From Camellia lanceoleosa (Eukaryota > Streptophyta > Magnoliopsida > Ericales > Theaceae): a DNA stretch of 64,000 bases. The first letter of the stretch is position 1. The number at the start of each line of letters is the position of its first letter. The translations under genes and the position numbers were made by a program. Where the stretch lies: assembly GCA_025200525.1 (NCBI GenBank), contig CM045761.1, positions 95,766,182-95,830,181 on the forward strand. Reading direction: 5' to 3'. Shown here piece after piece: positions 34,381-45,391 of the stretch. The notes beneath the pieces are model-generated. The model had not been told where the DNA came from and ran no database searches. It saw nothing but the letters and a program-made list of their open reading frames with translations.

Positions 34381-35660
34381 ATTTTTTGCTAATGGTTGTT
34401 TGGTGCAGGATTCTCAGATGGGACAGACTATTAGGATCCACCATAAGCATGGACGTCTCTATGAACTCATTCACCTTCATGTTCCTGACTCCTCACAGTT
34501 TGCTGCTCCTACATCTGCTTTCTCTTTGTCTCCTTTTCATTTTTGGCATTGTCACTTAGGACATATTTTTGTTAGTCAGTTAAAGTCTTTGGTTACTAGT
34601 GGTCAATTGAGTTATGTACTTCCAGACACTTTTGATTGTTTACCCTGTCAACTTGCAAAACAACCTGTTTTATCATTTAATAAAAGTACTTCTGTTTCTC
34701 ATGCACCTTTTGATCTCATACATTCAGATATTGGGGGCCCATCACCTACTACTACTATGGGGGGATCTCGTTACTTAGTTGTTTTTATTGATAATTTTTT
34801 TGAGTTTACTTGATTTTTTCTCATGAAAACTAGGTCTAAACACCTTTATTATCGCTTTGCCAAAATGGTCCACACCTAATTTTCAAAGACCATTAAAATT
34901 TTTCGCTCTGACAATGCTATGGAATATCGGGATACAGCTTTCCTTTTCTTTCTTCAGAGTCATGGTACTCAGCCTCATCGTTCTTGTGCTGGCACGTCCC
35001 AACAAAATGAACGTGTTGAACGGAAACATCGGTATATTGTTGACATTACTTGTGCTCTCTTTTTGTTTTCTTCCTGCCCTGAAAACTTTTGGGGGGAAGC
35101 TGCACTTACTGCTATGTACACTATCAATTGTGTTCCTATCTCTATCATCAATAATCAAACCCCCTTTGAACATCTACATGGCACTCGTCCTTCATGCACC
35201 AATCTTCGGGTTTTTGGCTTTGCCTGCTTTGTTATGCTTTAATCCCATAAACACACCAAGCTTGAACCTCGTTCTCGTCTTTGTTGCTTTTTTGGGTATG
35301 TGATTGAACATAAAGGCTATTGCTGTTAGGATCCTCTCTCTAAACGTCTTCGTGTCTCTCGTCATGTGATTTTCTGGGAGCACAAAATGTTTTCCTCCAT
35401 ATCCTCCTTTCACTTTCCCGCCCTCTCCACTTCCGTTATGTTTTCTAATCCTTCCATATATCACTTCTCTAATGACTTTCATGTAGGTTCCTCCTTCATT
35501 AAGACACCTTTGTTGACCCCTGATCCCATCCAAACTGCTCTCCCTGATGGTCCACCTCTTATTGCGCCTTTTAGCCCGTCTCCTCCTTCTCCACCAGCTC
35601 TTTCCCCCACAGATCCTCCTATGGGTCGACCACACCAGATAACTTAACCACCTATTCATC
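34381..35660 (+). pseudogene. Copia integrase
   Basis: Frame 34400-34813 holds the HHCC zinc domain (FWHCHLGH, CLPCQLAK) and the first Asp (LIHSDIGGPSP). After stops, the second Asp (SDNAMEY, about 34910) and the Glu region (QQNERVERKHR, about 35000-35030) follow in a shifted frame. The C-terminal part includes TPFEHLHGTRP, LRVFGFACFV and a GKGY-like EHKGYC. It then runs into a Pro/Ser-rich linker (35400-35640). It inserts element DNA into the host genome; this copy is broken by at least four stops. Confidence 0.85.
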
Positions 35661-36600
35661 TTTGTGATTATATTGTTGGGTTTGCTGCCTTATCTACTTA
35701 TGAGCCTACCTCTTATTGTGAGGCTTGCACTAATCCTTTTTGGCAACAAGCTATGATTGATGAACTCCAGGTTTTGGACAAAACTCATACTTGAGATATT
35801 GTTGATCTTCTTCCTAGCAAGACTGCGATTGGCTGTAAATGGGTATACAAAATCAAGACCAATTATGATGGCTCTATTGAACGCTATAAAGCTCCTTTTG
35901 TTGCAAAGGGTTTTAACCAGGAATATGGTATTGATTATGAGGAGACCTTCTCCCCTGTTGCTTGGCTTACTTCTGTTCTCAGTTTGCTTGTTGTTGCTAC
36001 TGCTCGCCACTGGGAGCTTTTTCTAATGGATGTCAAAAATACTTTCCTTAATGGTAATCTTCTTGAGAAGGTCTATATGCAACCTCCCCATAGGGCTACT
36101 TATCTCGCTCATAAGATTTGCAAACTACAGCGTGCCTTCTATGGTCTTAAGCAAGCCCCCCAAGCTTTGTTTGCTAAGTTTAGCTCTACCATTCATGATT
36201 TCGAGTTCACCTCTAACTTCTATGACTCTGCTTTATTTGTTCGGACTACTACTCATAGTACCACTCTTCTTCTTCTTTATGTGGATGATATGATTATCAC
36301 TGGTGATGATGCGGCTGGTATTCTTCGCCTCAAACATTTTCTCCATTATTAGTTTGAGATGAAGGACCTTGGAACTCTTAACTACTTCTTAGGGCTTGAA
36401 ATCTCTCATGATTCCACTAGTTACTACTTGTCCCAGGCCAAATATGCATTCGATCTTCTGGCATGTGCTAGTCTTACAGATTGCAAAACTACCTCTACTT
36501 CAGTTGATCCTCAGATTCGTCTCACTCCTCTTGATGGGGATCTTCTCTCTGATGCACTTTTTATCGCCAGCTCGTCAGTAGTCTCGTCTATCTCACTGTG
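35661..36600 (+). pseudogene. Copia reverse transcriptase
   Basis: Recognisable blocks in order are WQQAMIDELQ, GCKWVYKIK, ERYKAPFVAKGF, DYEETFSPVA, FLMDVKNTFLNG, VYMQPP, FYGLKQAP and the catalytic LYVDDMIITG (YVDD at 36278-36289, both Asp kept). FEMKDLGTLNYFLGLEI follows. Stops lie at about 35792 and 36352. YVDD is the copia form of the palm motif, in contrast to FIDD in element D. Confidence 0.9.
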
Positions 36601-37151
36601 ACTCGTCTTAACATTGCCTATGCTGTTCATCTTGTTAGTCAATACATGTCGGCTCCTGGCACTTCACATTATACTGCTTTTGTCTGCATACTTCATTACC
36701 TCAAAGGCACTCTGTTCCATGGACTTTACTACTCTACTTACTCCTTTCTTGGATTGTGTGCCTTTTCTGATGCTGATTGGAATTTTTTTTCTTACTTGGC
36801 AGCAAGAAACAATCTCTCGCTGCCTGCTCTAGTACCAAAGCTGAATATCGAGCTCTTGCTGATACTACTCAGGAACTTCTCTGGCTTCGATGGTTCCTTG
36901 CTGATATAGGTGTTTATTCTTCTGATGCTACCTCTCTTTATTGTGACAATCAAAGTGCCATTCAAATTGCTCACAATGATGTGTTCTATAATCGCACCAA
37001 GTATATTGAGATTGATTGTCATTTCATTCAACAATATGTTACATGTGGCACTGTTCATCTTCTCCCTATTGCTTCTACAAATCAGCCTACTGATATTTTC
37101 ACTAAGGCTCATCATCCTGATCGTTTCAGTGATCTATTTTCAAAACTCTAG
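36598..37151 (+). pseudogene. Copia RNase H
   Basis: RLNIAYAVHLVSQYMS, then FSDADWNFF (first Asp), CSSTKAEYRALADTTQELLW (Glu), LYCDNQSAIQIAHN (Asp) and CHFIQQYV follow in order across two frames, with a frameshift near 36777-36800. The frame ends with TAG at 37149-37151, 37 bp before the 3' LTR. Confidence 0.88.
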
Positions 37152-37188
37152 TTGATTGATGTTTACCCTCCTTGAATTTGCAGAGAGA

Positions 37189-37456
37189 TGTTAGTCATAT
37201 AATAATGTAGTAGTGTATAGTGCCTAGTATAATAATGTTAGTAGTGTACAGTGCATCCTTATATATATATATATATATTTTATACTTATATATAGTGCTC
37301 CTTGCGATTGCTTTAAGATAGTGCAGTGCATCCTTTCGGCTCCAGTCCATCATGAATTATCTGTAATCTTCTCCCATATAAGGAGCCCTGACCATTGTTA
37401 ATAATATGAAATATATACACAATTTATTCTTTCTCTTTCTATCAACTATTGTTTCA
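37189..37456 (+). repeat. 3' LTR of the intronic copia element
   Basis: The LTR is 268 bp with the TATA box ccatataagg at 37374-37383. The tract before it (gcagagaga, 37180-37188) is a weak polypurine tract. Substitutions relative to the 5' LTR are easy to see, so the insertion is not recent. Confidence 0.9.
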
Positions 37457-37461
37457 AACCC

Positions 37462-38016
37462 AAATAAATATACAAAAAAAAAATAAGATCCGCATATAAA
37501 AAGATTCAAACCATTTATTTCCCAATCAAGTGTAGAAGTATATCCAGTTTAACACCAACAATGACAAGAAAGAACAATGCCACAGAATCAAAAAATTTAT
37601 TAAAATTTTTATCAAATTTCACGTGCAAAACCTACATGTAAATCTTTTGATTCTCTAATATTACACTTGGATGGAAATACACATTTATTCATTAATTAAG
37701 AAAGACACAGAAAAACACTTAGATGGTTCAGCAAACTCAATTTTTTTTGGGTCTCCTATTATTAACCCCCCCCCCCCCCCAAAAAAAAAAAATTCTATAA
37801 AAATATTTAAATTTAAATTTTTTTATATCAAATTTTATTTTGACCGTGATCTACACCAAATTCTGAATACTTGGTAAGTGAAGCATTATTGATGTATAAA
37901 TATTGCAAACAAATACAAACCCACATGTGTCAGGCTTAGTCTGAGAGCTGTGATTTACAACAATGGGAAAAAAAAAAAAAAAAAAAAAAAAAAATTTAAA
38001 AAAAAAGTCGATCGCA

Positions 38017-38061
<45 letters not shown>

Positions 38062-38120
38062 CTTGAGAAGAAGAGTATATGTAGATAAATGGATTTATAA
38101 GAGAAATGGATAGACATTAC
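37462..38120 (-). other. BURP gene intron, part 2 (donor side), simple repeats
   Basis: Non-coding. It holds a C15A12 tract (37766-37792), a long A tract (about 37970-37994) and (ta)n(ga)n (about 38019-38061). On the gene strand the last is a (ct)n(ta)n tract. It ends at the donor GT (38120-38119) of exon 1. Confidence 0.7.
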
Positions 38121-38183
38121 CTGAGCAACAAGTAGAACATAAAAGAGCAAACTGCAAGAGCCAAATCTAGAAGCAGAACCCAT
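38121..38183 (-). CDS. BURP-domain protein, probable exon 1 (signal peptide)
   Basis: An ATG at 38183-38181 opens MGSASRFGSCSLLFYVLLVAQ, a short polar start plus a hydrophobic core, as in a secretory signal peptide. It is followed at once by gtaatgt, a good donor site. The junction is phase 0, as is the exon 2 acceptor at 30517, so the frame would continue directly into CTRINS. BURP genes typically have a short signal-peptide exon. The link is inferred: 7.6 kb separate the exons, about 5 kb of it the copia insertion, and a further small exon cannot be excluded. Confidence 0.68.
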
Positions 38184-38222
38184 CTCTCTCTCTCTGTCTC
38201 TGTCTCTCTCTCTCTGCCCCCT
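38184..38222 (-). promoter_or_regulatory. GA-rich leader upstream of BURP exon 1
   Basis: The plus strand reads (ct)n with a few tg steps, so the gene strand has a (ga)n tract directly before the ATG. GA tracts are common in plant core promoters and 5' UTRs. A taaatag word lies at 38240-38234. No clear TATA box at normal spacing was identified. Confidence 0.45.
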
Positions 38223-38704
38223 CCAAAGTCTTTCTATTTACTTTGCTTATTAATCTTTTGTTTATGAAATAGGAAAGAATAATTATGTACCTACTAATTG
38301 GTATATCAATTAGTATATTAATTGATGATATAATACAATTTTAAATATTTTAAATATTTTTAATTTATATAAATTAATACTATATGTAAAAAATTAGTGT
38401 AGTATTAATTAGTATACCAATTGATAATGTAACATAATTTAAAATATTTTTGATATTTATAATTTGTATAACGGTGGTGTTACATGCACCAATAATATTG
38501 GTACACTAGTAAGTATACTAATTAGTGCATGTAGCACCACTCTTTGTATAATGGGTGGAGTCATAATTTTGAAATAATAATATCATAAAATGTTTGTAAA
38601 CTAATTGATATATTAATTGGTGTATGTAGCCCAATTAAATGTCTGGGTCGGAAAAAGCAATAAATTTGAAGGGATTATTTGGGAAGCAAAAGTAGGGTTT
38701 TTTT
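38223..38704. other. AT-rich upstream region of the BURP gene
   Basis: No frame. Repeated words around aattggtatatcaattagta occur at about 38297, 38403 and 38604. A short hairpin (gtggtgttacatgcacc with gtgcatgtagcaccac) lies at 38474-38540. It may be remains of a MITE. Confidence 0.4.
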
Positions 38705-38845
38705 TGACAAAAATATTAGAAACCTTAAAAATTTTACTAAAATTTTTAACAAATATCTCACATAGGTGTGGGACTCACATGAGACCCACATTGTATGGGT
38801 TCCACACTCATATGAGATATTGGTAAAATTTTTAAGATCTCTAGC
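38705..38845. mobile_element. Short fold-back MITE
   Basis: Left arm aaatatctcacataggtgtgg and right arm ccacactcatatgagatatt are complementary, as are the flanking aaaattttNacNaaa words. There is no coding capacity. Boundaries are approximate. Confidence 0.5.
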
Positions 38846-38886
38846 ATTATTCATTTTCTGATAAGTTTAGCTGTTTTCATGTCGTT

Positions 38887-39199
38887 AGGAGAGCGTTTGG
38901 ATTTGGTAGGCTAATTTTGAAATTAATTACAGTGATTTGAATCGTTAATTTTTTTGGACTTATTGGGTAGAATGTTCATGTAAAAAATTAAGATAATTGA
39001 ACATCAGTTAGGTGTTTGAATCATATTTGTTTTAAAAAAAATAGATGAAAAATATAATTTTAACAAATAACTATCTATTTTTTGTAATATGAAGTTAATT
39101 CAAAGATATAACTATCGATATTTGATTATCTTGATTTTTTACATGAATATTCTACTAAACCCATCTTAAAAAATGAACGGTTCAAATCATGGAAATGAG
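38887..39199. mobile_element. Fold-back MITE, family E, copy 1 (right end truncated)
   Basis: The left arm has gagagcgtttggatttggtag, gatttgaatcgtt and gggtagaatgttcatg. The right arm has catgaatattctactaaaccc and aacggttcaaatcat in reverse complement. It is centred at about 39045. The terminal part of the right arm is missing. Family E recurs at 39491, 57500, 57992, 58667 and 59181. Confidence 0.6.
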
Positions 39200-39258
39200 A
39201 TTTGTGATCATATTAAGATGTGAACATGAAAGAAACTTAACCTTTTTATGATATAGCA

Positions 39259-39428
39259 CTAATGGTCGGTTTGAGATGTCCTAAAAAAGTATACTTTTTG
39301 ACTTATAGGTGGGTTTGAGTTGGGTTTGATGTGATGTGTTAGAGAGGTGATGTGATTTAAATAAGATGATGTAACTTAAATAAGATAGTGACTTTTTGAC
39401 TTATTTAGTACATGCCAAACTAGCCCTA
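39259..39428. mobile_element. Small MITE, family F, copy 1
   Basis: It reads gtcggtttgagatgtcct...actttttgac...aaactagcccta. The inverse orientation of the same sequence is at 52722-52911. Terminal repeats are TTAGGGTTNNTTTG-like. No frame. Confidence 0.6.
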
Positions 39429-39490
39429 AATGTTCTACTCTTATATTTTATTTTTGAATTTGGCTGCTCTCAAATCGGTCATCTCAATTT

Positions 39491-39846
39491 GAGAGAACGT
39501 TTGGGTTTGGTAAGCTTATTTGAGGTTGATTTTAGTGATCCGAATCGTTCATTTTTTAAGATTTGTTAAGTAGAATATTCATATTCATATAAAAAATCTA
39601 AATGATAGGATGTTGGTAGCTATATATTTGAATCGAATTTGTATTATAAAAAATAGATAGTTATTCTTAAAATTATATTTATCGTTTATTTTTTAAAAAT
39701 AAATATGATTCAAATATATAGCTATTTATATCTAATTATGTTTATTTTTTATATGAATATTTTACTAAATAAGTCTTAAAAAATAAATAATTTTGATCAT
39801 CAAAATCGATCCCAAAATAAATACACCAAGCTAAAACACTCTCTTA
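39491..39846. mobile_element. Fold-back MITE, family E, copy 2
   Basis: The ends gagagaacgtttgggtttggt (39491-39511) and accaagctaaaacactctct (39835-39844, about) are inverted. The arms are complementary through about 150 bp each, centred near 39665. Both ends are kept here, so it defines the family's size as about 355 bp. Confidence 0.68.
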
Positions 39847-40312
39847 AATTTAGACGACAACCTGAAAAAAAGTAGCCCTTATATTTTTACTTTACATGAT
39901 GACAATAACATAATTTATTTCGTGTCTAATCTAACTGTCCATTGGTAAATTACGCCAAAAAAAGAAATGACTATAACTTCTGATGATAAAAGGAAAAAAA
40001 TATGATTGTGATTGTTTTTCTTAGTTTGTTAATACTAATTAAAATTAAGGATGCCTGTTTTTATTTTTATTCTTAGTGTTAATTATTTTTTTTGTTCTTC
40101 AAAATATAAGTTTTGTGTTATTTTGGTCGCAATTTTCAAATATTGGGGACCAACTGAAACATTTTTTTTTATATATATATTGGGGACCAATTTGGTAAAT
40201 TAGGTGAAAAAAGAAATGATTATAAATTCTGATGATAAAATGGAAAAAAATTGATTGTGATATTTTTTCTATTTTGTTAAGACTAATTAAAATGAAGAAG
40301 AATGTGTTTTTT
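39847..40312. other. AT-rich sequence with a partial duplicate of the next fold-back
   Basis: No gene. The section 40050-40200 (gttttgtgttattttggtcg, ttggggaccaa) resembles the arm of the element at 40313. The words aaagaaatgattataa(c/a)ttctgatgataaaa occur at 39962 and 40213, so there is a local duplication of about 250 bp. Confidence 0.45.
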
Positions 40313-40925
40313 TAGTATTAATTGCATTTTTCATTCTCAAAATAAATTTTGTGTTATTTTGGTCCATAATATTTAAATTATTTCAATTTTGGTGTCCCAT
40401 ATATAAAAAATATTTTAATTTTGTTCTCAATATTTAAATTTTGTATTAATTTGATTTCCAAAATATAAAAAACTTTTCAATTGAGTCTCGCTAATTTAAC
40501 TCTGTTAAATAAAATTAGTAGTAAATGTGGAAATCTATTTAAGAAATTACACTTTTAGCTCAAAAATATTTAATGTCTCATTAATTTAGTGAAAAGTCAC
40601 TTAAAAAATTACACTTTTGGTCACTAAAATATGTGACCTGTGTTCTAAAGATGTCCAAGTTATACATTTACTATCAACTTTAACGGCATTTATTGACGGA
40701 ATTCAGTTGGGAGATCTAATTGAAATATTTTTATATATTAAAAATTAAATTGACACAAATATTGAGAATCAAATTGAAATATATATTTTTTAATATTCAG
40801 GACCAAATTGACTTTTTATTTATTTATTTATTATATATTTGATACCAAATTGTGACAATTTAAACATTGAGACCAAAATGACACAAAACTTATATTTTGA
40901 AAATCATAAATGCAATTAACTCTGT
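40313..40925. mobile_element. Fold-back MITE, about 610 bp
   Basis: The left end (ttgcatttttcattctcaaa, then gtgttattttggtcc) matches the reverse complement of the right end (gaccaaaatgacacaaaac, then aaaatcataaatgcaatt). The middle has further ggtcc/gaccaaattg inverted words. No coding capacity. Confidence 0.6.
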
Positions 40926-41316
40926 TTGTTATTTTGTGTTTAGATCAACAATTTATGTATTACAAAAGATGTAAGACTAATTATACATAGCGTACTTATA
41001 CTTTATTATAATTTCACTTTTAATTGTGATAATCAATTTTTTATATTTTTTTATTTTTTATTTTTTAACATTGTACGTCAACAATACCTCCTTTTTATCC
41101 ATCTATCATTAATGAGGGTGACAAACATTGGTACGGGAACCACATGCATTTTGTTTAGGACATATATATATCCATGTATTTTAATCTTATTTTTATTCTT
41201 CAACTTTCAGTAAAATCTCATTTTAATTTTTGAGTTTTAGTTATGTCTTTAGAAAAAGTCACATGCTACTTTATGCCAGTATTATTAGCTAAAAGTGAAG
41301 GAAAAATATGACATTA
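40926..41316. other. AT-rich spacer, no gene
   Basis: Nothing recognisable. It ends in the TTA (41314-41316) duplicated by the Harbinger insertion. Confidence 0.5.
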
Positions 41317-41497
41317 GGCCATCTCTAACGGTTCATTAAACCTGTCATCAGATTTAAAATTTGGTAAAAAAGTCACTTTTTGAAGCTCCAATGGTTTCAG
41401 CAAATTGGTATCAAAATGAGAATTGAACAAAAAATTTATCAAAGTAAGAACAGGGTACAGATTTCACTATTTTACTGTGCGTGACCGTTGGAGGAGA

Positions 41498-41541
41498 CCA
41501 ACCAATCAACCAGCCGGTTGACCAACCGGTCGACCGGTTCA
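41498..41541. repeat. Left subterminal palindromes of the Harbinger element
   Basis: Overlapping words ccggttgacc, ccggtcgaccgg lie about 200 bp from the left end, next to gtgaccgttggagga. The right side has gtcgaccgaccggtcgacc (48620-48638) next to caccgttggaggaa. A further copy lies inside at 45851-45874. Such subterminal repeats are candidate transposase or ORF1-protein binding sites. Confidence 0.6.
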
Positions 41542-42019
41542 TCAATTCCGCCTTTGTTTTGTTCGACAGGTGCGAACTGGTTTGAACTGGTTTATTTTGG
41601 GTTAGGATATTTTGTGGACCATGAATAATTTGAAGGGTGATATAAATTTAAATTCCTATGAAAATATAATTGAAAATGTTTCATTTCATATATATATTTC
41701 AGAACTAGCAGTTCCAATAATTTACCGTTGGATGGACAGAGTATTTTGAAAATTTACCGTTGCTGATGTGCTCTATAAAATATATCTGTTTCGTAATATC
41801 AAGCTGTGAATTCAATTGGGTTAACAGAGTATTTAATTTTCAGAATAGTATTACATTATATGTTGTGAATTTTGTTTGTTCTGTGTCATTATAAATTTTT
41901 TCTCAGTGCACTTTAATTTATATTATCTGATTATATTATCTGATTATGAGGTTGAGTGTATATCATTCTAATATTTTTCAGTAAGTTAGATATTGTATCT
42001 ACTAAATTTGTTTCAAACT

Positions 42020-43077
42020 ATGGAAGATTTTGAAATGTTTGAGGAATCACAAATGTTGGAGCACAGCACTGATATTAATTTTATGTTGGAAACTTCACAA
42101 GAGCAGAACACGCAGAACTTTAATAATCATTTTATTTCAGAAACTTCTCGTGTTTCTCGTGGTAAAACGTTCACAATTATAGAAGATGAAACTTTATGTA
42201 GATCTTGGTTAGCAATCTCTCAAGATCCCATTACTGGTAATAGTCAGACTATGGCTATATTTTGGGAACGAGTACTTGTTTATTTTAATTCACAATTAAG
42301 CGGTGAATCAAATCGAAACCGTATTTCTTTGTCTCACCGTTGGTCTGGCATGCAAAAGGCAATTAATAAATTCTATGGTTTTCTTGAACAAATTCAACTG
42401 AGGCAACAAAGTGGAACAACTGAGGCAGACATGGTAAAATTTATTTGTGTTATTAAATATCAAATTTCTTTTCTAAATGTATACTTGTTATTGAAATTTT
42501 TGTAATTTTTTTTTTGTAGGTCGTTGAAGCGAAGCGGATGTATCATGCAATACAGAAAAAACACTTCACATTTGATACATGTTGGAATATTTTGCGCCGA
42601 AGTTGTAAGTGGAATGAATTTCGAACACAACCCAAAAGAAGCACGCAACATGCTTGTCCATGTTCGAATCCACCAACTGAATATGAGGCATTTCAATCCA
42701 ACTAGAATAATGCGATGCACGAACAACCATGTAATACATCAACATGACCAATTGGTACTAAGGCAGCGAAAGAGAAGTTGAAGAATCAAACAACGCACGA
42801 TAGTAGATTTGATGACATAACTGCCAACCAATCCAAAATTGTTGAAGTGTTATCAACTATCTCCGCTAGAACTATTGAGCGAGATGAATAAAAGGCGATA
42901 AACCGTGAGCAGAAGGCTTCAGAGCGTCGAAGAAGAGCCGAAGATAGGGAGGAACAATTAAAACTCTCATCTATGATGAATGAAAGAGAACAACGAAATA
43001 AAGATTACAAAATAATGTCAATGGATATGACAATTTTAAATCTTATGCAAAGGGCGTACTACGAAGATCTTCAATGA
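42020..43077 (+). pseudogene. Harbinger ORF1 (Myb/SANT-like DNA-binding protein), two exons
   Basis: Exon 1 (42020-42433) has RGKTFTIIEDETLCRSWLAI and DPITGNSQTMAIFWERV, the trihelix Myb/SANT-like domain of PIF/Harbinger ORF1 proteins. Its donor is atg|gtaaaa and its acceptor ttgtag|gtcgtt (42519/42520), both phase 0. Exon 2 (42520-43077) continues with CWNILRRSCKWNEF, then PIGTKAAKEK and a charged coiled coil (SERRRRAEDREEQ). Stops at about 42703, 42748 and 42889 break it. ORF1 proteins guide the transposase to the nucleus and to the element ends. An ATG at 42020 is the first in frame. Confidence 0.87.
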
Positions 43078-44155
43078 CAGATTTTATTTCGAACAACTAA
43101 TAAATTGCCTTGAAAGGTTCTATATTACTGGGTTTCATCTATTGGTTTTATTATTTAAAAATATTACATCTAACTTGTATTGGTTAGTTGTATTGGAATT
43201 ATTAATGTGATAAGTAATCATGTAATCATAATTTTATTAAATGGAACATAATGATTTATATTTGTTAGATAATTAACAAATAAAAATAAATTTATTAATG
43301 CATGTTATAATTTTTTATTTATTGAAAACACCACATAAACGATGTTATAAAATTTGAAGTAATTATTTCCATGTATGATTAATTACATAGATTCCATATG
43401 ATGTTTCTGATATATTTCCTATTCATTCCTTTTTTAACTAAACAATGCATATTAAACAGCAAGAGCAAGGCATAAAAGAACCTGTAAGACTAGAATATTT
43501 CCAAAATTCTAGACAAATTTTGAAGTAATTGTTGCCAGTAATGGCCATTACCTTTCTTATGTTAGAAATCATTCCTCGGAAACGAATTTTATGACAAAAC
43601 AGAAACAATAGTGATTGATGAAACAAGACACCAATGATATATCTGAAGACTATTTTCATGTCATTGATAGGAATTTGCAAAGCATATCTGAGCTGGGTTG
43701 AGCAGAATATAATCAAAGAACCATACAAATGCATCATCTATGCTCCTGTTTGTTGTCAATTTCTCCTCATCATTGTGACAAAATGAAGCCAAATGATACA
43801 ATTGCAATCAAGTTGTAACTGAAAACAACTTCATACATAATACATAATACATCATTTCTTCTTTTCTTTGGTTACCATTAGACCTTTTAGAAATTTTCAT
43901 AAAATTTGAAGTAATCAGAAACATTAATAAAATTCAATAACATGGTATCACTGAAGCTCCAAAAGATGGTGCACATGTATTACCAAGGCAATGTAAGTGA
44001 AAAACTAATAGAGGATTTTATATAAGATAATATGATATACAAAACTACTATATTATACAAGACAAAACCACTACATTTATAAAAGAAATTGACCCAACAA
44101 AAGGTTGTTAAAATAACAAAATACAAAACAATGCAAATACATAATGTCAAACTCA
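43078..44155. other. Harbinger interior between ORF1 and the middle frame, no gene
   Basis: AT-rich, no supported frame. Likely contains the 3' regions of the two convergent transcription units. Confidence 0.55.
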
Positions 44156-45391
44156 TCAACAGTCATTATCTTCTGGTGGTGAAGGAGGGAAGTAGTGATG
44201 GTATATGTCATTTACACGATGCTCAATCCTATTTATGCGATTGTTTGCCACTTCATGACGTCTTTCAATGCCCAAACCGAACTCACCAAATTGTTGAATT
44301 AATGAGTTTTGCGCAGTGGCAAATGTATCAAACTGAGTACCCAACGAATTGACCTGATTAGCCATTTGATGTTCCCATTGAACGCGCTTATTATAACGTT
44401 GTTCTTCCATGGCCAAAAACTCAATCCAATATTGAGGTTGTTCAGTTGATGGCATCACATTGGCAGGAGGATCTTCTGGAGCATCATCTGGTGGGACTTC
44501 ATTTTCTGAATCTTTAAGAGCATTAACACTTCCCATTAAATTGGAGGCTTCACCAGCACGGGTCACTGTATACTGATTAATGGGTGAACAGATTTTGATC
44601 TTCATTTCATCTACAAGGGGAACCCTAAAATGTTTGAAAATTTTTATCAAGATTGCCCCAAACAGTAATGATCGGCCTATGAATTGAGTTTGATTTGCAT
44701 ACACCATTTCTTTCATTATTATGTAACACAAATCTAACTTATGGCCAACTTCAAAATAGTATAACAAATAGGCATTAAAATATAGGACCGCATTATGATG
44801 TTCTTTTTTCGGAGTGACATTTTCTACAATCCACCGGTGGAGAATCCGAAGATAAGGTTTTAAATGTCTTGCTTATAGACTAGTCCCAGTAAATCTATTC
44901 TGATAAATAGTAGTATATACATCACTAGCATTACCAACAATATTAACTAACTCAGCCTCACTCTGAAAATGGATATTTTCATCACCTACCTCAACTCCAA
45001 TAATGCTTGCCAAAGTAAGAATATCAAACCGTACATCCTTTCCTTTCACATATAACAAAAGAGTAAAATTTTCATCTTTTTCCTGAGTACCTCGTAGGTG
45101 AACATAAAATAGAGATACCAGTCGTGGATATACCTTTTGGGGTAAATTAATTAAATTTAGCCATCACATTGCTTCAAGTTTACTAACTAATAGTGCATCA
45201 TATTGAGGTGGCAAATTTACCCTCCTCACTGTTACAATAGGTCGGCTGGAGAAGTTTGGAAATACTTGTTCATGACTTTCACTGAGAAAATCATCAGTAG
45301 GATATGACTGATTTTGAGGCTGCTATTGTTGGCGTCGTGGAGGGTTGGAACTTTCACCAACTTGTGGTCTGGCTCTCTTAGTTCTAGGCAT
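44156..45391 (-). pseudogene. Middle frame of the Harbinger element, putative plant transposon protein-like
   Basis: One reading frame of 411 codons starts MPRTKRARPQVGESSN (ATG at 45391-45389) and ends PPSPPEDNDC. It is interrupted by three stops (after RRQQ, after KLEAM and after GTSL). The N-terminal half has VNLPPQYDALLV, LYVKGKDVRFDILTLASIIGVEVGDENIHF and a conserved region up to VDEMKIKICSP. The C-terminal half is acidic, then a coiled coil (QMANQVNSLGTQFDTF). It recalls the 'putative plant transposon protein' family (Pfam PF20167), from memory of family style. Its function is unknown. It is not one of the two standard Harbinger genes. Confidence 0.6.

Larger units (their letters stand above)
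32420..37456 (+). mobile_element. Ty1/copia retrotransposon inside the BURP intron
   Basis: LTRs of 272 bp (32420-32691) and 268 bp (37189-37456) begin tgttagtcatataata and end ttgtttca. The 5-bp duplication aaccc (32415-32419, 37457-37461) is perfect. Order is gag, protease, integrase, reverse transcriptase, RNase H, which defines Ty1/copia. The primer site tagtatcaaagc is at 32692-32703. It lies antisense to the BURP gene. All coding parts carry stops or frameshifts, so it is inactive, but its structure is complete. Confidence 0.93.

Noticed and set aside
34883..35659. Minus-strand frames opposite the copia integrase
   Set aside because: Shadows of the plus-strand integrase and linker.
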